A stretch of 64,000 bases of DNA, taken from Astropecten irregularis. Taxonomy: Eukaryota > Echinodermata > Asteroidea > Paxillosida > Astropectinidae. A program made the translations under genes and the position numbers. This document shows, piece after piece, positions 25,399 through 36,817 of the stretch. Where the stretch lies: positions 30,256,001 to 30,320,000 of the forward strand of contig OZ020244.1 in the NCBI GenBank assembly GCA_963971285.1, in the 5' to 3' direction. The notes under the pieces are model-generated. The model saw only the letters and a list, made by a program, of their open reading frames with translations, was not told where the DNA came from and did no database searches. Each line of letters begins with the position of its first letter. The first letter of the stretch is position 1.

Positions 25399-26216
25399 TA
25401 ATACTCTTCATAGAAAAGCGTTGTAATCTATACAGCGAAAAAGAGCTTAATCTTGCTTATTTGCTGCAACTACCCAGCAAATATTAATCAACAAATTGAA
25501 TCTAATTTGCTAATTAAATCTTTGTAAAACTATCTAGAGCTCTCTAGAACTTTCACTTGTTTTCACTCCAAAAGATATTCTTCATTATGCTCACAACTTA
25601 CAGTCTTGTACATGTTGAGCGAGCTGTGGTACATACACAGACATGTACATATACACATGCATTACTGAGTGATAACAAAATATTTGCATTGAAATTTGAT
25701 TTGTTTTTAAATGCTTAGTGACCATTGATGATTTGTTTTAAAGCTAAATAGCCAGGGGGATGTTTAAACTGACCCAATGCACAAAGTTCCAGCATCGTGT
25801 TCACCGGAACTATCCAGCCCCTGTGGTTGTATTGGGACTCCTAGCTCAGGGTGTCAGTCAGTCAAGCTATTAACTTTAATGGCCCTAGGACCTGTTTCCC
25901 CCTAAAAGTACAAATTTGGAACCAAGCCATGCCTTCTAGTACCTTGTTGGGGGGATCAGAATACACTCTGTGGCTGTTTACCCACTGGACGTCAGCGCTA
26001 GATGTCGCCAACGTGCAGTAGATATATTCGCCTGCAGCTGTTCTCTCAAGCAGCGCAAGTATTAATTGTTGTCGGATGGTTAACCAGCGAGGAAAATCAA
26101 TTTCTGCATCACACTCGTCACGTAACGCTCACCAGAAATGAAAACAGATATCTTTACAACTATTCTTGTACCGTCTGTTGATTTATTTTCTGTTGATTTT
26201 ATTTTTCTCTTCTCTC

Positions 26217-26248
<32 letters not shown>

Positions 26249-26493
26249 AAACATTTCCAACTTTTCAAGGAATAATGTAGGTGTATAAAATGTATTCATT
26301 TCCTTATAATTCTTTTCCTTTTTAAAAGCTTGTAACTTTGGAAATCTTAAGAAAACTGTTATTTTGTCGTTGGAATGTATTGTGCAGGGTCTGACCCTTT
26401 AAAATGTGGCCATACATGTACGTGTTTAGGCAGTGTATCTTTGGCAATGGACCCCGGGTTACTGGTACACGACAAACAGGTGGATTTGATCCA
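25399..26493. other. Non-coding stretch with a poly(T) tract
   Basis: The poly(T) tract is at about 26226-26249. Nothing else was recognised. Confidence 0.45.
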
Positions 26494-26719
26494 GGGGCCA
26501 ATTTCACAGAGCTGCTTAGCACAAAAATTTGCTAAGCATGACATTTCTGTCTTAATAAAAACAGGATTAACAACCAAATTTCCATGTGTTGTGTATCACT
26601 TGCAGTTGTTCTTTGGCTGTTGTTCGCTGACCATGAATATCAAATCGAATTTTCAATGGTATTTTGTTTTATTGGACAAGCCATTTTTGTGCTTAGAATT
26701 TTTTTTTGAAATTGGCCCC
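26494..26719. mobile_element. Palindromic element, type P copy 2
   Basis: GGGGCCAATTTCACAGAGC at one end and GAAATTGGCCCC at the other. Its interior (AACAACCAAATTTCCATG, TGTTGTGTATCACTTG) is shared with 42203 and 61148. Confidence 0.8.
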
Positions 26720-27499
26720 ATGAAATGTCTTGACAGAAAATGAGATGCACTGAGAAGATCTTACAGATGTAGTCCACAATTTTAGGCCTATTTATTACTT
26801 TTTGCCCCACAAGTTTTGAAATTTTACTGTCATTTTTATCACGTCGTTGTCGTGGGAGGCGTTAATTAGGAACGTTATGACTAAATGTATGAGATGCGGG
26901 GGCCACAAGAACCCTGCCAAATGTCTAACCCTAATTCCTTGATTAGAAATACATTGATGTTGGATTTAAGAGCTAGCACTAGACATTAGTTTGTCTAAAA
27001 TGCTCCGCATTAAAATGTCAGACGGACTATATCATGGCAGATTTGTGGGATTACTTGGAAGGTTTGATGATCGTGTAAAAAGAAGAATGACTATAAATAC
27101 AATATACTGTAAGACTTACATATATGCATTCATACATATTGTTATGCAGGATGTGGTATGACTTAGAAAAAGCTGAACTTACATTATTTGTGGCATTCAA
27201 CATTTTTATGCATACATTTCATCTCCGGCTTGGGATTGGGACTGCAAGATATTACACCTTGGTGTGAGTGGGACTGTTGGCATCTGATACCGATACCTTC
27301 CTGTTTACTGCATACTTCAGACATTTCTCCTGTAATGACTAAGATCTTGTTTTTATTGATTACCAGTATTCATCTCATATCATCTTTCCAATGATGGTAG
27401 GTATTTCCTTGTGGAATGGTAAAAATGTGTGTCAAAGAGGTTAAAAGTCCGCTGAAAACAGAAATTCATTTGGACTGATATTATTCATTGATTTCCTTA
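26720..27499. other. Non-coding stretch, nothing recognised
   Basis: No supported unit was seen. Confidence 0.4.
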
Positions 27500-27925
27500 T
27501 TAAAGGTAATAGCATACATTGGTTTTTGTCAAAGAAATACAGATTCATGGGCAAAAATATCAAGAAGGGTACAGTAACATCTGTGAAAATTTCAGTCCCA
27601 TACAGTGCCCAATTTTTAAGAAAGCAGTGAAAAACTGCCACATTGTTTTTAAAATCTTTTCACAGTTATTGTTTATCGTTTAAAGATCAAAATTGTTTTT
27701 GGTCATTGGTTTTACTCTTTTCTGGATAAATACACCTTTGCGGGCAGAAACATTTTAACTGTTTGTTTTTACCATCACCATCTTAATACCCTGTAAGTTT
27801 TACATAAATCTGTGAACATTTCTGTTTGGGTATGTTACCAATCCTGTACTGTACCTTGAAGAGTCTTTAAGTTGGTACATGTACAATTGTACATGTATGC
27901 TACCAAAGTATGATAATACCTTTTG
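27500..27925 (+). mobile_element. TTAA MITE, family 1, copy 6, diverged right end
   Basis: The left TTAA end is normal. A degenerate right end occurs near 27860, and a second family-type end (TACCAAAGTATGATAATACC) at 27902-27921, separated by a palindromic TACATGTACAATTGTACATG segment. Confidence 0.7.
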
Positions 27926-29281
27926 ATATGACCAACTTGACCAGCAAGGCATGTGTTCATCATGTTTGAAACAAGATGTGAGCCAGAAATTTTGGATGTT
28001 TTATAATTATTGTCCTTGATCTCGCATTCATGCTCCTGCGGTTTTTTTTTTGTGCAGAGCAAGACGGATGATGTTGATGAGGTATCTGTGGTATTCCAGA
28101 TGGACATGTGTCCTGATTGAGAGAATCCTGTTGCTTTGGGTGTGATGAATAGAAGAAGTTATCATCAGAGCTCGCCGGCTTGTTATCAGAGTGGACAAAG
28201 ACGGATGAGATTCCATCGGCTACATCATCCCGTATCATCTGTCATATCCATCACCATTGGTCATTTAATATTCAGATTCTGCTGGGTGAATATTTGTCAA
28301 GATACTGCTAACGAGGGAGAGAAACGATGCCTACTATCAAGTTGACAAGAGAACAGGAAGAGCAGAATTATAAGATAGTGTTTATCTCTTAATCAGGCTG
28401 ATGTTTGGGTTTTTTTTTTTACAATTCAGCAGAGATTATCAAAGATAACTTAAATGACATTTATAGCCAGGCTTATGTGGTGAGAGATTTGTATCCCGTC
28501 TTGTGTTTTTTATTTATCGATTGATTGATTGATTTTTTTTCATGGTGGTGTAATTGGCCGACCATGATGGATTGAAATAGATAGAAATATCGCATTTCAC
28601 TCAATTTGGCCACCGAAACTTCCTGATAATGATAAGAGGCAGATCGGATAGCAGTCACTACGCCCCCGCCCCCGCCCCTGCCCCCTCCCCCTACAACTCC
28701 CCTGCACTCCTGACCCCTTTGGTTTGACCGCCGCGACGACGACAACGTGATAATTTACAGACGGCAACAGTCAGTTGGAAAGCAGTTAAATTGCAGCAGG
28801 TGATTTTCATGAGTGTATCGGATTAGGTTTTCTGTGTCTTGCCCTCGTCACGGTGGGGCCGCATGCTGGTCAAGCTAGTGGAGCTATAGGTTTAGGGTGT
28901 GATAAATCAAGCTCGGGCTATTTCCGATATTTAGACTCTTCTCCGGAAGGGCTGGATATTCCGGTGATCCATACTGGGGAAGAGGACTTACGGTACCTGG
29001 ATGGCTCTTTCACAGATATGCCGTCCTTCTCTTTTCTACTGCTTAGACCCGGCAAAGAGAAGCAGATTTTGATGATTCGTGTAGAATCTTGTGTGATTGA
29101 TTGTATTACCTGCTGTGCGGACATCATTTGTTTTTATTTGATCAGCAAGATCTTGTTGGGATAGCTGTTAGCGAGTCCACTTAATAATAAGCAGGAAGTT
29201 GTGTAGGTTTTGAATCCTGCCTGAACAAATCCTTCAATTTGTCTCTTAAGGGAATGCAGAGATACTGTCAGTATACAGTGC
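27926..29281. other. Non-coding stretch with a C-rich patch
   Basis: A CCCCCGCCCC-type patch lies at 28661-28695. The open frame at 28853-29164 resembles no known protein. Confidence 0.4.
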
Positions 29282-29785
29282 TAAAGGGTGCACAAAAAGT
29301 AACTTCCGTTAAATTTGATGCCCCACTCCTTTAAATCTAATCGGTTTGGGGTGATATGAGTAGTATGAGTGTTTAGAGCACATCTTAAGCTACATTTTGA
29401 TACCCTACTTGATGCCAAGGACTCAACACTGTTCAATGCACACAGCATTCTTTGTCAAAAGGTACAAAACCAAAAGTTGCACTTTTAGGAATACAGGTTG
29501 ATCTTACAATGCGCTACATTGCATGGGCGATATTGTTTGGGTCGACAATGGGTTACGCACAGCTGCTGACATTTTATACTAAAAGTGCAACTTTTGGTTT
29601 TGTGCCTTTTGACAAACAATGCTGTGTACATTGAACAATGTTGAGTCCTTGGCATCAAGTAGGGCATCAAAATGTAGCTTAAGATGTGCTCTAAACACTC
29701 ATACTACTCATATCACCCCAAACCGATTAAAATTAGAGAAGTCGGGCGTCAAAATAAACGGAAGTTACTTTTTGTGCACCCTTTA
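29282..29785. mobile_element. TA-flanked long-inverted-repeat element (~500 bp)
   Basis: Arms of about 205 bp (29284-29491 and 29577-29783) are inverted copies beginning AAAGGGTGCACAAAAAGTAA. TA flanks each side. The ends resemble mariner-type termini. The reading frames inside are arm artefacts. Confidence 0.8.
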
Positions 29786-29944
29786 TATAGTCAGTATGAT
29801 GACAGAATCAGATGCAGCGAGCATATTTCTTTAGATACATCCTTACATATAAAGCTTCCCTGCTTTATCAAAGTTTTTCTGCATGATTGTATGCTTATGC
29901 ATAGTGTTGTACATGTATACTGAATGTTCTGACAAAGACATGGT

Positions 29945-30010
29945 TTTTCCGGGGGTCGCTGGTTCGAATCCCGCTCCAGTCAGTTTTGCTTTGTTCACTT
30001 TTCAATGACT
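29945..30010 (+). repeat. tRNA-containing repeat, copy 4, 3' fragment
   Basis: B box GGTTCGAATCC, CGCTCCAGTCA, then TTTGTTCACTTTTCAATGAC. The 5' part is absent. Confidence 0.7.
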
Positions 30011-30195
30011 TAGAACTAATCCAGTCAGTTTCCCTTGTGGTTATTTGATGATTATGAAGATGTGGTTTGACATTTTTGCCATTTGTATAAAAAAAAAAAA
30101 AAATCTCTTCTAGTGGGTTAAATTAGTTCCCACTAATTGTTTGTCCTTCATAACACCACCACAAACATGAGAAGCAGCCTGTTTTATAGTAGCAG

Positions 30196-30517
30196 TTAAA
30201 GGTAGTATCATACTTTGGTTTTTGTCAAAGAAGTACAGATTCATGGGTACAAATATCAAGGAAGATACAGTAACAGTCATCTGTGAAAATTTTAGTCCCA
30301 TGCGTTGCCCACCTTTTGAGAAAACAGTGAAAAACAGCCACAGTATTTCTTAAGTCTTTTCTCTTTTATTTTTGATCTTTTAAAAGATCAAAAAGATTTT
30401 TGGTCGTTGTTTTACTAATTTCTGGATAAATACACCATCTTCATACCCTGTAAGTTGTACGTAAATCTGTGAACATTTCTGTTTTGGTTTCTTACCAAAG
30501 TATGATACTACCTTTAA
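30196..30517 (+). mobile_element. TTAA MITE, family 1, copy 7
   Basis: TTAA-bounded; a small internal deletion removes the right-centre segment. Confidence 0.85.
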
Positions 30518-30598
30518 AGCGGATACAACTTCTTTTTTTTCAAGCTACATGTAGACCCTTCATTTCTAGAAATGGATTTGACGTACGGTAGCAGATCA

Positions 30599-30750
30599 GG
30601 GTCCAATTTCACGAAGCACTAATTGATTGATTTTAAGTGTGAATTTATCCTAATTGCTAAGCAATGCGTGATGTCACAATACAAATCACTATGGTGATAC
30701 TGAACAACTCTTCTTTAGATTAATCTTAGTGCTTTGTGAAATCCAGCCCC
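30599..30750. mobile_element. Palindromic element, type R copy 4
   Basis: GGGTCCAATTTCACGAAGCA and rc GCTTTGTGAAATCCAGCCCC ends; the interior holds AGATTAATCTTAGTGC. Confidence 0.75.
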
Positions 30751-30947
30751 GTGATGTTAAGTGCGGCCCATAGGTTTCATGCAGATGTAATCATGATTAA
30801 TTTCCAGAGAATTATACACTTCAATTCTCAATCCTTCTTTTCAATTTTGTTTCCAATGGCTGGTTTAGTGCACCAGTGTTTCAGATAACATGATAGCATG
30901 AGGTATATACACATTCCATCATCCAGGGTTTACAAAATGGAGGCTCA

Positions 30948-31345
30948 GGCTCCAGCTCCATTTCGTGAATCCATTCTAGAATAACAGGTATCAAAATATT
31001 AAGACCTTTTGACCAATCGTAGGGGTGAAAATAAGCCACGATTCCCACTTGAAATGTTCACCCCTTCGTCACCCCCGAGCCACCCCGAGATTGCCCTTTC
31101 CGCCGGCCGAGGTGAGTTCAACCCTGCTCGGGACCAGGGTTGAAATTTTTCACCCCGGAGCGGCTTTGGGGTGAGTTCACCCAGGGGATGAGTGGTCGAG
31201 TGGGAAAAGGCCTATAGAGGCTTTAGGCTGCTGTTCAGAAGTAGATTCTCTTGTTTCAAAAAGAAGACAGAGCTTCAGCTTCGATGAAAAACCACAACCT
31301 ATATTTTCAGCAAATGGATGACAGAGACAAAGCCTGAGCCTAAGC
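30948..31345. repeat. Repeat shared with 37200-37402
   Basis: GGAGGCTCAGGCTCCAGCTC (30949) and, downstream, AAAAACCACAACCTATAT (31287) match the other locus in inverted orientation. The middle (31040-31190) is CACCCC-rich and partly palindromic. It lies in the presumed last intron of the SENP-like gene. Confidence 0.5.
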
Positions 31346-31446
31346 CTCTATTTCTTGAATATCCCCTTAGATATTGGGGATACAGTGTACTAGGCTTCTT
31401 CATCAGTGGATTATCAAACAAGCTTTGTCTTGTGTTCTTCATACAG

Positions 31447-31616
31447 GTTACGATTGTGGCCTGTTTGTCATATGCATTGCCGAGCATCTCTGCAGGCAGA
31501 TGGTGGAAGGTGGAACCGAGGCACTGCTGCAGAAAGTGACAGGGACGACCGCCAGGAATAAACGCAAAGAACTGAAGTCTCTCATTCTTGCCCTGTCTAA
31601 GGAAACTGCCAGATGA
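31447..31616 (+). CDS. SENP8: Terminal exon of a Ulp1/SENP protease, probably SENP8 (NEDD8-specific)
   Basis: The exon follows a good acceptor (tgttcttcatacag). It is read with one codon base supplied by the upstream exon and encodes YDCGLFVICIAEHLCRQM, then EALLQKVTG and RKELKSLILALSK, ending ETAR and TGA. The YDCG block carries the catalytic cysteine of C48 cysteine proteases. Spacing from the cysteine to the stop and the last 50 residues fit SENP8/NEDP1 (human YDCGMYVICNTEALCQ and KDLIATLAKK). That enzyme processes NEDD8 and removes it from substrates. The histidine- and aspartate-bearing exons (an HWSLL-type motif) were not found upstream in the window, so either a long intron runs leftwards or this is an isolated exon. 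Another SENP-family member is possible. Confidence 0.72.
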
Positions 31617-31696
31617 CATTGGATTTTGTCTTCACCAGGAGGCTGACATACATACATGTAGCTTATCAAAACCAGCCTAAAAGGTTTTGTTTTTGG

Positions 31697-31853
31697 AAAG
31701 TGAACAAAGACAAATTGACTGGAGGGGGATTCAAACCGGCGATCACCTCCTGAATACCGTACAGGCGCTCCATCAACTGAGCTATCCAGTCCTACGTTGG
31801 TGGTGACCCCAATAGACAATTATCATTCGTTTGGCAGTCAGAAGCCATGAAAC
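31697..31853 (-). repeat. tRNA-containing repeat, copy 5
   Basis: On the minus strand the unit reads GGACTGGATAGCTCAG at its start and CCTCCAGTCAA at its end, so the acceptor arm GACTGGA/TCCAGTC is intact. The anticodon-loop position 33 is not T, arguing against a working tRNA. Confidence 0.75.
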
Positions 31854-31867
31854 CACGCGCACCACAC

Positions 31868-32013
31868 TGACTGCCAAACGAACAAAGACTATTGGGGTCA
31901 CCACCAATGTAGGGATGGATGGCTCAGTTGGTAGAGCGCCTGTACAGTATTCAGGAGGTTGCTGGTTTGAATCCCACTCCAGTCAATTTTTCTTTGTTCA
32001 CTTTTCAATGACT
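31868..32013 (+). repeat. tRNA-containing repeat, copy 6, head-to-head with copy 5
   Basis: TGACTGCCAAACGAACAAAG, then GGATGGCTCAGTTGGTAGAG and ACTCCAGTCAATTTTTC. The two 5' blocks face each other across about 15 bp. Confidence 0.75.
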
Positions 32014-32655
32014 TTAAATTCAGTATGTTTCCCTTGTGGTTATTTGATGATTAGGATTTGTTTTTGAAGGTTTCTTTTTGCAAGGAATGTTTCAGTCTGA
32101 TTATAAACATTTAGAGATCTAAGATCATTACAAGGGGGACATTAATTATAGGCCAGTGCCAAGGGCCTATTCAGAACCAAAATTGGCCATGCCACTGCTT
32201 TCTGTACATTGATTACATTGGTTACCACCTCAAATATCATTATAGAATGTACATTGCATGTGAGTGGTACTCAAGCCAGCTTTTTTTCTGTTATGATGTT
32301 GGTTTGTGGTGACACCGTGTAATATTTTCTGTATGAGTCTCAGAACCACATCCTCATGCACTTACAGAAGAGACTACATGCCGTCACCGCAAACCTACCT
32401 CATTTAGTACTTCCACCATAGCTTTAAGTTGAATTTTTCTTTTTTGTTGTTAAGCCTGCATGAAAATTTGCAACTAGAGCAAGTTTTTGAATTTCAGTAT
32501 TAAAGAATTATATGGCCTTATACGACCTCTTCTGAAGAGGTTTTGTGTTTTCGTTCTGTAATGGATACTGACTGGAATACATGTACCGGTACTTCATTGA
32601 TTCCTTGTGTTATGTCAAAAGATCCATTGGCCGAGCAAATAAGTACCGGTAACTC
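32014..32655. other. Non-coding stretch, nothing recognised
   Basis: No supported unit was seen. Part may be 3' UTR of the SENP-like gene. Confidence 0.4.
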
Positions 32656-32972
32656 TTAAAGGGCATGTGTACAACATTGGTAACAGATGATACGCAAACC
32701 GAAATGTTCACAGATTTACGTATAACTTACAGGGTATGGAGACGGTGCTGGTAGAAACATGTTGATAAAATATTTCCCCCTGAAATGGTGTATTTATCTA
32801 AAACCAACAGATTTTTTACCTTGGCAAGATCAAAAATCCTTCTTTATGTTTTATAACATAAAGATGTCCGATTGAGCTCAAATGTTCACAGGTTTATTAT
32901 TTCATGTACATGCTGGATTGGACATGTGAGTGCTGTTCTGTGACCTTAACCAACGTTGTACACAGCCTTTAA
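32656..32972 (-). mobile_element. TTAA MITE, family 2, copy 2
   Basis: TTAA-bounded, with inverted ends around GTGTACAACATTGGTAA and TTAACCAACGTTGTACAC. Its left half is shared with family 1. Confidence 0.75.
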
Positions 32973-33262
32973 TTCTGGTTCTTAAGTTATTGGAACTCTT
33001 TTCTGTACCCATCTGAGATACATGTGGTTTATTGTAAGCATGATTTATGCACAGATCTACAGGTGTTTTATTTTTGTAGCCATTGAACTGTGCTTATACA
33101 TTCATTATTAAGCCATATTTATTTTGTTGTGTTGATTGATAAAGCAGAGTGCTCAGATATTATTGGCAGAGTAATTTAATCCAAGAACCACTATGTACCT
33201 TTCTATACATAGCATCTGAATGCTCAATGTAGCTGCAGCACTGAATGAATCTCTGACATAAA

Positions 33263-33467
33263 GCCCATGTCACACAGGGCAATTTGTTCAGGCAACCAAG
33301 TACACCACATCAAAAAGGAAAGTTTTGGTAGCACAAAAGTCACTTTCCTAGCAGATTCTCACTATCCCCTGTACAATTATATCAAGATTTTAAGATGAAT
33401 GTTATTTCTTCTTGGAGATTGCCTGGAACTGGTTGCCTGTAAATTGCCTAGTGTGACCGTGATGGGC
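33263..33467. mobile_element. Palindromic element, possibly PIF/Harbinger-type
   Basis: GCCCATGTCACACAGGGCAA matches, inverted, the right end TTGCCTAGTGTGACCGTG. The pairing continues into CAGGCAACC and GGTTGCCTG. TAA words flank both sides, compatible with a 3-bp Harbinger duplication. Confidence 0.6.
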
Positions 33468-33874
33468 CTAAGAATTACATCTAAAGGGTTGCCGCCTTTT
33501 GAAAGAAGAGGAATTAAAAGACTAAAATAAAATGTATAAACTAAAATAATCGTAAAATGAACAGAGAATGTGATGAAGATATGTCATGGAGGTAGCTTCT
33601 TTAGAGATGGGCAAAGCATCTTCATTCCATTCTTTCAATGGGGACATTTTCCAAGAAAGGAATCCAGCTTCCGAGAGGGAAGAAAAATGTTGACTCCACT
33701 GTCCTCCTCAGCATCTCAGACCACCACTCACAGAGAGTGTACAACCACTCCCAAGCCCACACAACCAATCAGTTCATGTGTTGGATTATCCTGGTTTGCT
33801 TTTGAGCACAGTTTTTGAGTGACGTTTTCACTGCATACGTTTTGCCAACAGTTTGTAAATGTGACCTAATTGGT
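33468..33874. other. Non-coding stretch, nothing recognised
   Basis: No supported unit was seen. Confidence 0.4.
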
Positions 33875-34238
33875 TTAAAGGTAATATCATACATTGGTTT
33901 TTGTCAAAGAAGTACAGATTCATGGGCAAAAATATCAAGAAAGACACAGTCACAGTCATCTGTGAAAATTTCAGTCCCATACGGTTCCCACTTTTTGAGA
34001 AAATCGTGAAAAACGGCCACAGTATTTCTTAAGTTTTTCTCTTTTATTTTTGATCTTTTAAAAGATCAACAAGATTTTCGGTCGTTGTTTTACTAATTTC
34101 TGGATAAATTCACCATTTCAGGCGGAACATTTTTAACGGTAGTTTTCTACCAGCACCATCTTCATACCCTGTAAGATTTACGTAAATCTGTGAACATTTC
34201 TGTTTTGGTTTCTTACCAAAGTATGATACTACCTTTAA
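33875..34238 (+). mobile_element. TTAA MITE, family 1, copy 8
   Basis: TTAA-bounded and full length. Its left flank (ATTGGTTTAAAGG) equals that of copy 2. Confidence 0.85.
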
Positions 34239-34239
34239 C

Positions 34240-34297
34240 AGTGTGTCAAGTCCTTAGAGTTAGGTTTTCGATCCTAGCAGGATCTTTCTCAAAGGCA
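34240..34297 (+). repeat. Dispersed repeat U, fragment
   Basis: Contains GATCCTAGCAGGATCTTTCT and CAAAGGC, shared with 61720-61840. Confidence 0.6.
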
Positions 34298-35042
34298 AAG
34301 TGTGTCAAGTCGCCAGATAGAGCTACCTTTGCAGTCATAGGCCATTCAAAGACGATTGTAATGTTGCAGATCTGCCAGTTTCATTCCGAAGATGACCTTG
34401 TTATCAACATGAAAACCAGATTGATATTTCAAATTGACTAAACTAAACGCGGCTCTTTCCTGTTCATAGAATAGAAATGTGAATAGGTGACCCATTTTGT
34501 AGCACTAGCAGCCAGTCATTGGTCAATTCACTTCGTCTGACCTACTCATACATCATACATGTAATTCAATTAGGAATAATGGTTATCAGTTTGCAAAATT
34601 CTGTAACATCGAGCCGCTCATTTCATCAGACAGGAAACATAAATATTATTTATACCAGACTGTCATTTGCTTTTTTCCAAAAAAAACGCAGGCCTTTTTT
34701 GTCCATAATCCACAAACCAGTGGTTTATGGGATTACTCCTGGCTCCATTATTGAAAGGAACGGAAGCTCATTTGGGGAGTGGTGGGTATTTTGCAATCCA
34801 TTTTGTGCTCAGACAATTTCCCCTCATGGATTATTTTGTATAGATGTCAATTGGCGCGCAGCACCCTTGAACGCATGATTATTTTCATTGTGTAATCGTT
34901 ATATATTTATAGCTGACTCCATTTGGCGTGTTGTATTATGTATAGCGGCTTTCTAATTTTTCAACCAATTGGTATCACACGCTGCCAACCTGGATCTTAT
35001 GACAAAACATGAATTTATGGTTTTGGTGTACTCGTGATTGTG
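34298..35042. other. Non-coding stretch, nothing recognised
   Basis: No supported unit was seen. Confidence 0.4.
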
Positions 35043-35419
35043 TTAAAGGTAGTAATTTAGTAGTATCATACTTTGGTAAGAAACCGAAACAGAAATATTG
35101 ACAGATTTACTTTTAACTTTCGGGGTATGAAGATGGTGGTGGTAGAAACCTACTGTTAAAATCTTTCCGCCTGAAATGGTGTATTTATCCAGAAATTAGT
35201 AAAACAACGACATAAAATCTTTTTGATCTTTTAAAAGATCACAAATAAAAGAGAAAAGACTTGGGCAATACTGTGGCCGTTTTTCACGATTTTCTCAAAA
35301 AGTGGGCACCGTGTGGGACTGAAATTTTCACAGATGACTGTGACTGTATCTTCCTTGACATTGTGGCCCATGAATCTGTACTTCTTCGACAAAAACCAAA
35401 GTATTGATACTACCTTTAA
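35043..35419 (-). mobile_element. TTAA MITE, family 1, copy 9
   Basis: TTAA-bounded. The left end carries a small duplication that inserts GTAATTTA within the terminal repeat. Confidence 0.85.
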
Positions 35420-36193
35420 CTTTGCGACGCGTCGTAAGTTTTACTTCGGCCCCGAGTCCATCCATCTAATGTTAAAATCATGACAAAGTAAAGCCTGAGC
35501 GACAGGAAAAGACAAATAAATTGTTGTTTTTCTTTCACCCAATCGAGTTTATTATCACAGAGATGTATGGCTTTTCGCGTCACGGCAGAGAGATTATGAG
35601 CCTTGGTATCTCAGGCCAGGTAAGGGAAGGGGGATGATCATTGATCAGAAGGCATATCCCCACCCTCAAACCTTTTGATAACAAAGGGGCAGTAGCCGTC
35701 TCATTGGACGTATCACCAAATCATTAATTGTTTTATATACTCTTTGTAATTTATTTGTCCATCGTGTTTTTTTAAGAACGAAAATGACATTGAAGACTTT
35801 TTGTTCGATTAAAGAGAAGAGAGATGAAAAGTAAAGTTCCTCGTTTATTGTCTGTCAACTTGACATGCATGTGGTTCATTGTTTACGAGCATTTGGGCTC
35901 GGGGATAATTTGTAATTCTGATAAAACATGGGTGTTTGGGACGAAGATTGTTCCATATTCATATTGTTCCGTCAGTCTTTAAGACTATTGTCACCTCCGT
36001 TATGGAGCAATATTCATGGATTTTATTGGGGATGATGGTAAAAGGTTTCTGACTCGGATGCCATCCCCCACCCACCACCCACACTCCTCATCAGGCCCAT
36101 TAATTCCGCCGTGCCTGATCATGGCACGATCGATCGATGATCCATCTTTGATAAACTAGGTTCACAGTGCACCATCATTGGAAATATAAAGGT
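35420..36193. other. Unique-looking non-coding stretch
   Basis: No repeat signature and no coding block. It is one of the few repeat-free intervals, so a conserved regulatory element is possible but not shown. Confidence 0.35.
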
Positions 36194-36280
36194 CAATACA
36201 AGTAATAAACTGCTGCAAACTGCTCATCAGCCAAAATAATGACCTGAAATTTATAAAATGTTTGGAGTTAGGAGGGCCTA
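36194..36280 (+). repeat. Dispersed repeat U, copy
   Basis: AAGTAATAAACTGCTGCAAA through GGAGTTAGGAGGGCCT, matching 61720-61810. Confidence 0.65.
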
Positions 36281-36541
36281 GCGAAAAAGAACCGGAAGTT
36301 TTCAACTCGACGTACGTCAGGCTGGCCAAGATGCCCTGACCCTATAGAGGAGCGTTATAATTGACCGGAAGACGGCCAGCTGTCTGTCAGAAATTACTTT
36401 TATATCAGTCAATAATCATCAGCCTGTGCCCGATAGTTACCTCATCCATGGTATGCCTCAACACTCGTCACTTGTTACATGCGAAATCGGGCTTCCATTT
36501 ACTAGTCTTTCGCCGCCAAATTCGGCAAAAGTAGTTGGGTA

Positions 36542-36817
36542 TTAAAGGTAATATCATTCTTCGGTTTTTGTCAAAGAAATGCAGATTCATGGGCAAAAAA
36601 TAACAAGAAAAACACATGCAGTAACATTGACCTGTGAATTGTTCAGTCTTTTCACTGTTATTTTTTTATCTTTAAAAGATCAAAATTGTTTTTGGTCATT
36701 GGTTTTACTCTTTTCTGGATAAATACAGCATTTCAGGCAGATTTCTATACCAACCATTATAGTTATAGGTAACTCTGTGACGATTTCTGTTTCGGTTTGT
36801 TACCAAAGTATCTTTAA
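36542..36817 (+). mobile_element. TTAA MITE, family 1, copy 10, internally deleted
   Basis: TTAA-bounded at both ends but only about 276 bp. The right terminal repeat is shortened. Confidence 0.8.

Noticed and set aside
28853..29164. A 103-codon plus-strand frame with protein-like composition
   Set aside because: The opposite strand is open too, there is no start context, splice pattern or domain, and no link to the downstream SENP-like exon.
29452..29923. Several 60-80 codon frames on both strands
   Set aside because: They are readings of the long inverted repeat at 29282-29785.
31868..31990. A functional tRNA gene
   Set aside because: The A and B boxes are good, but the anticodon stem has a mismatch, position 33 is not T, and the unit is one of at least eight dispersed degenerate copies.
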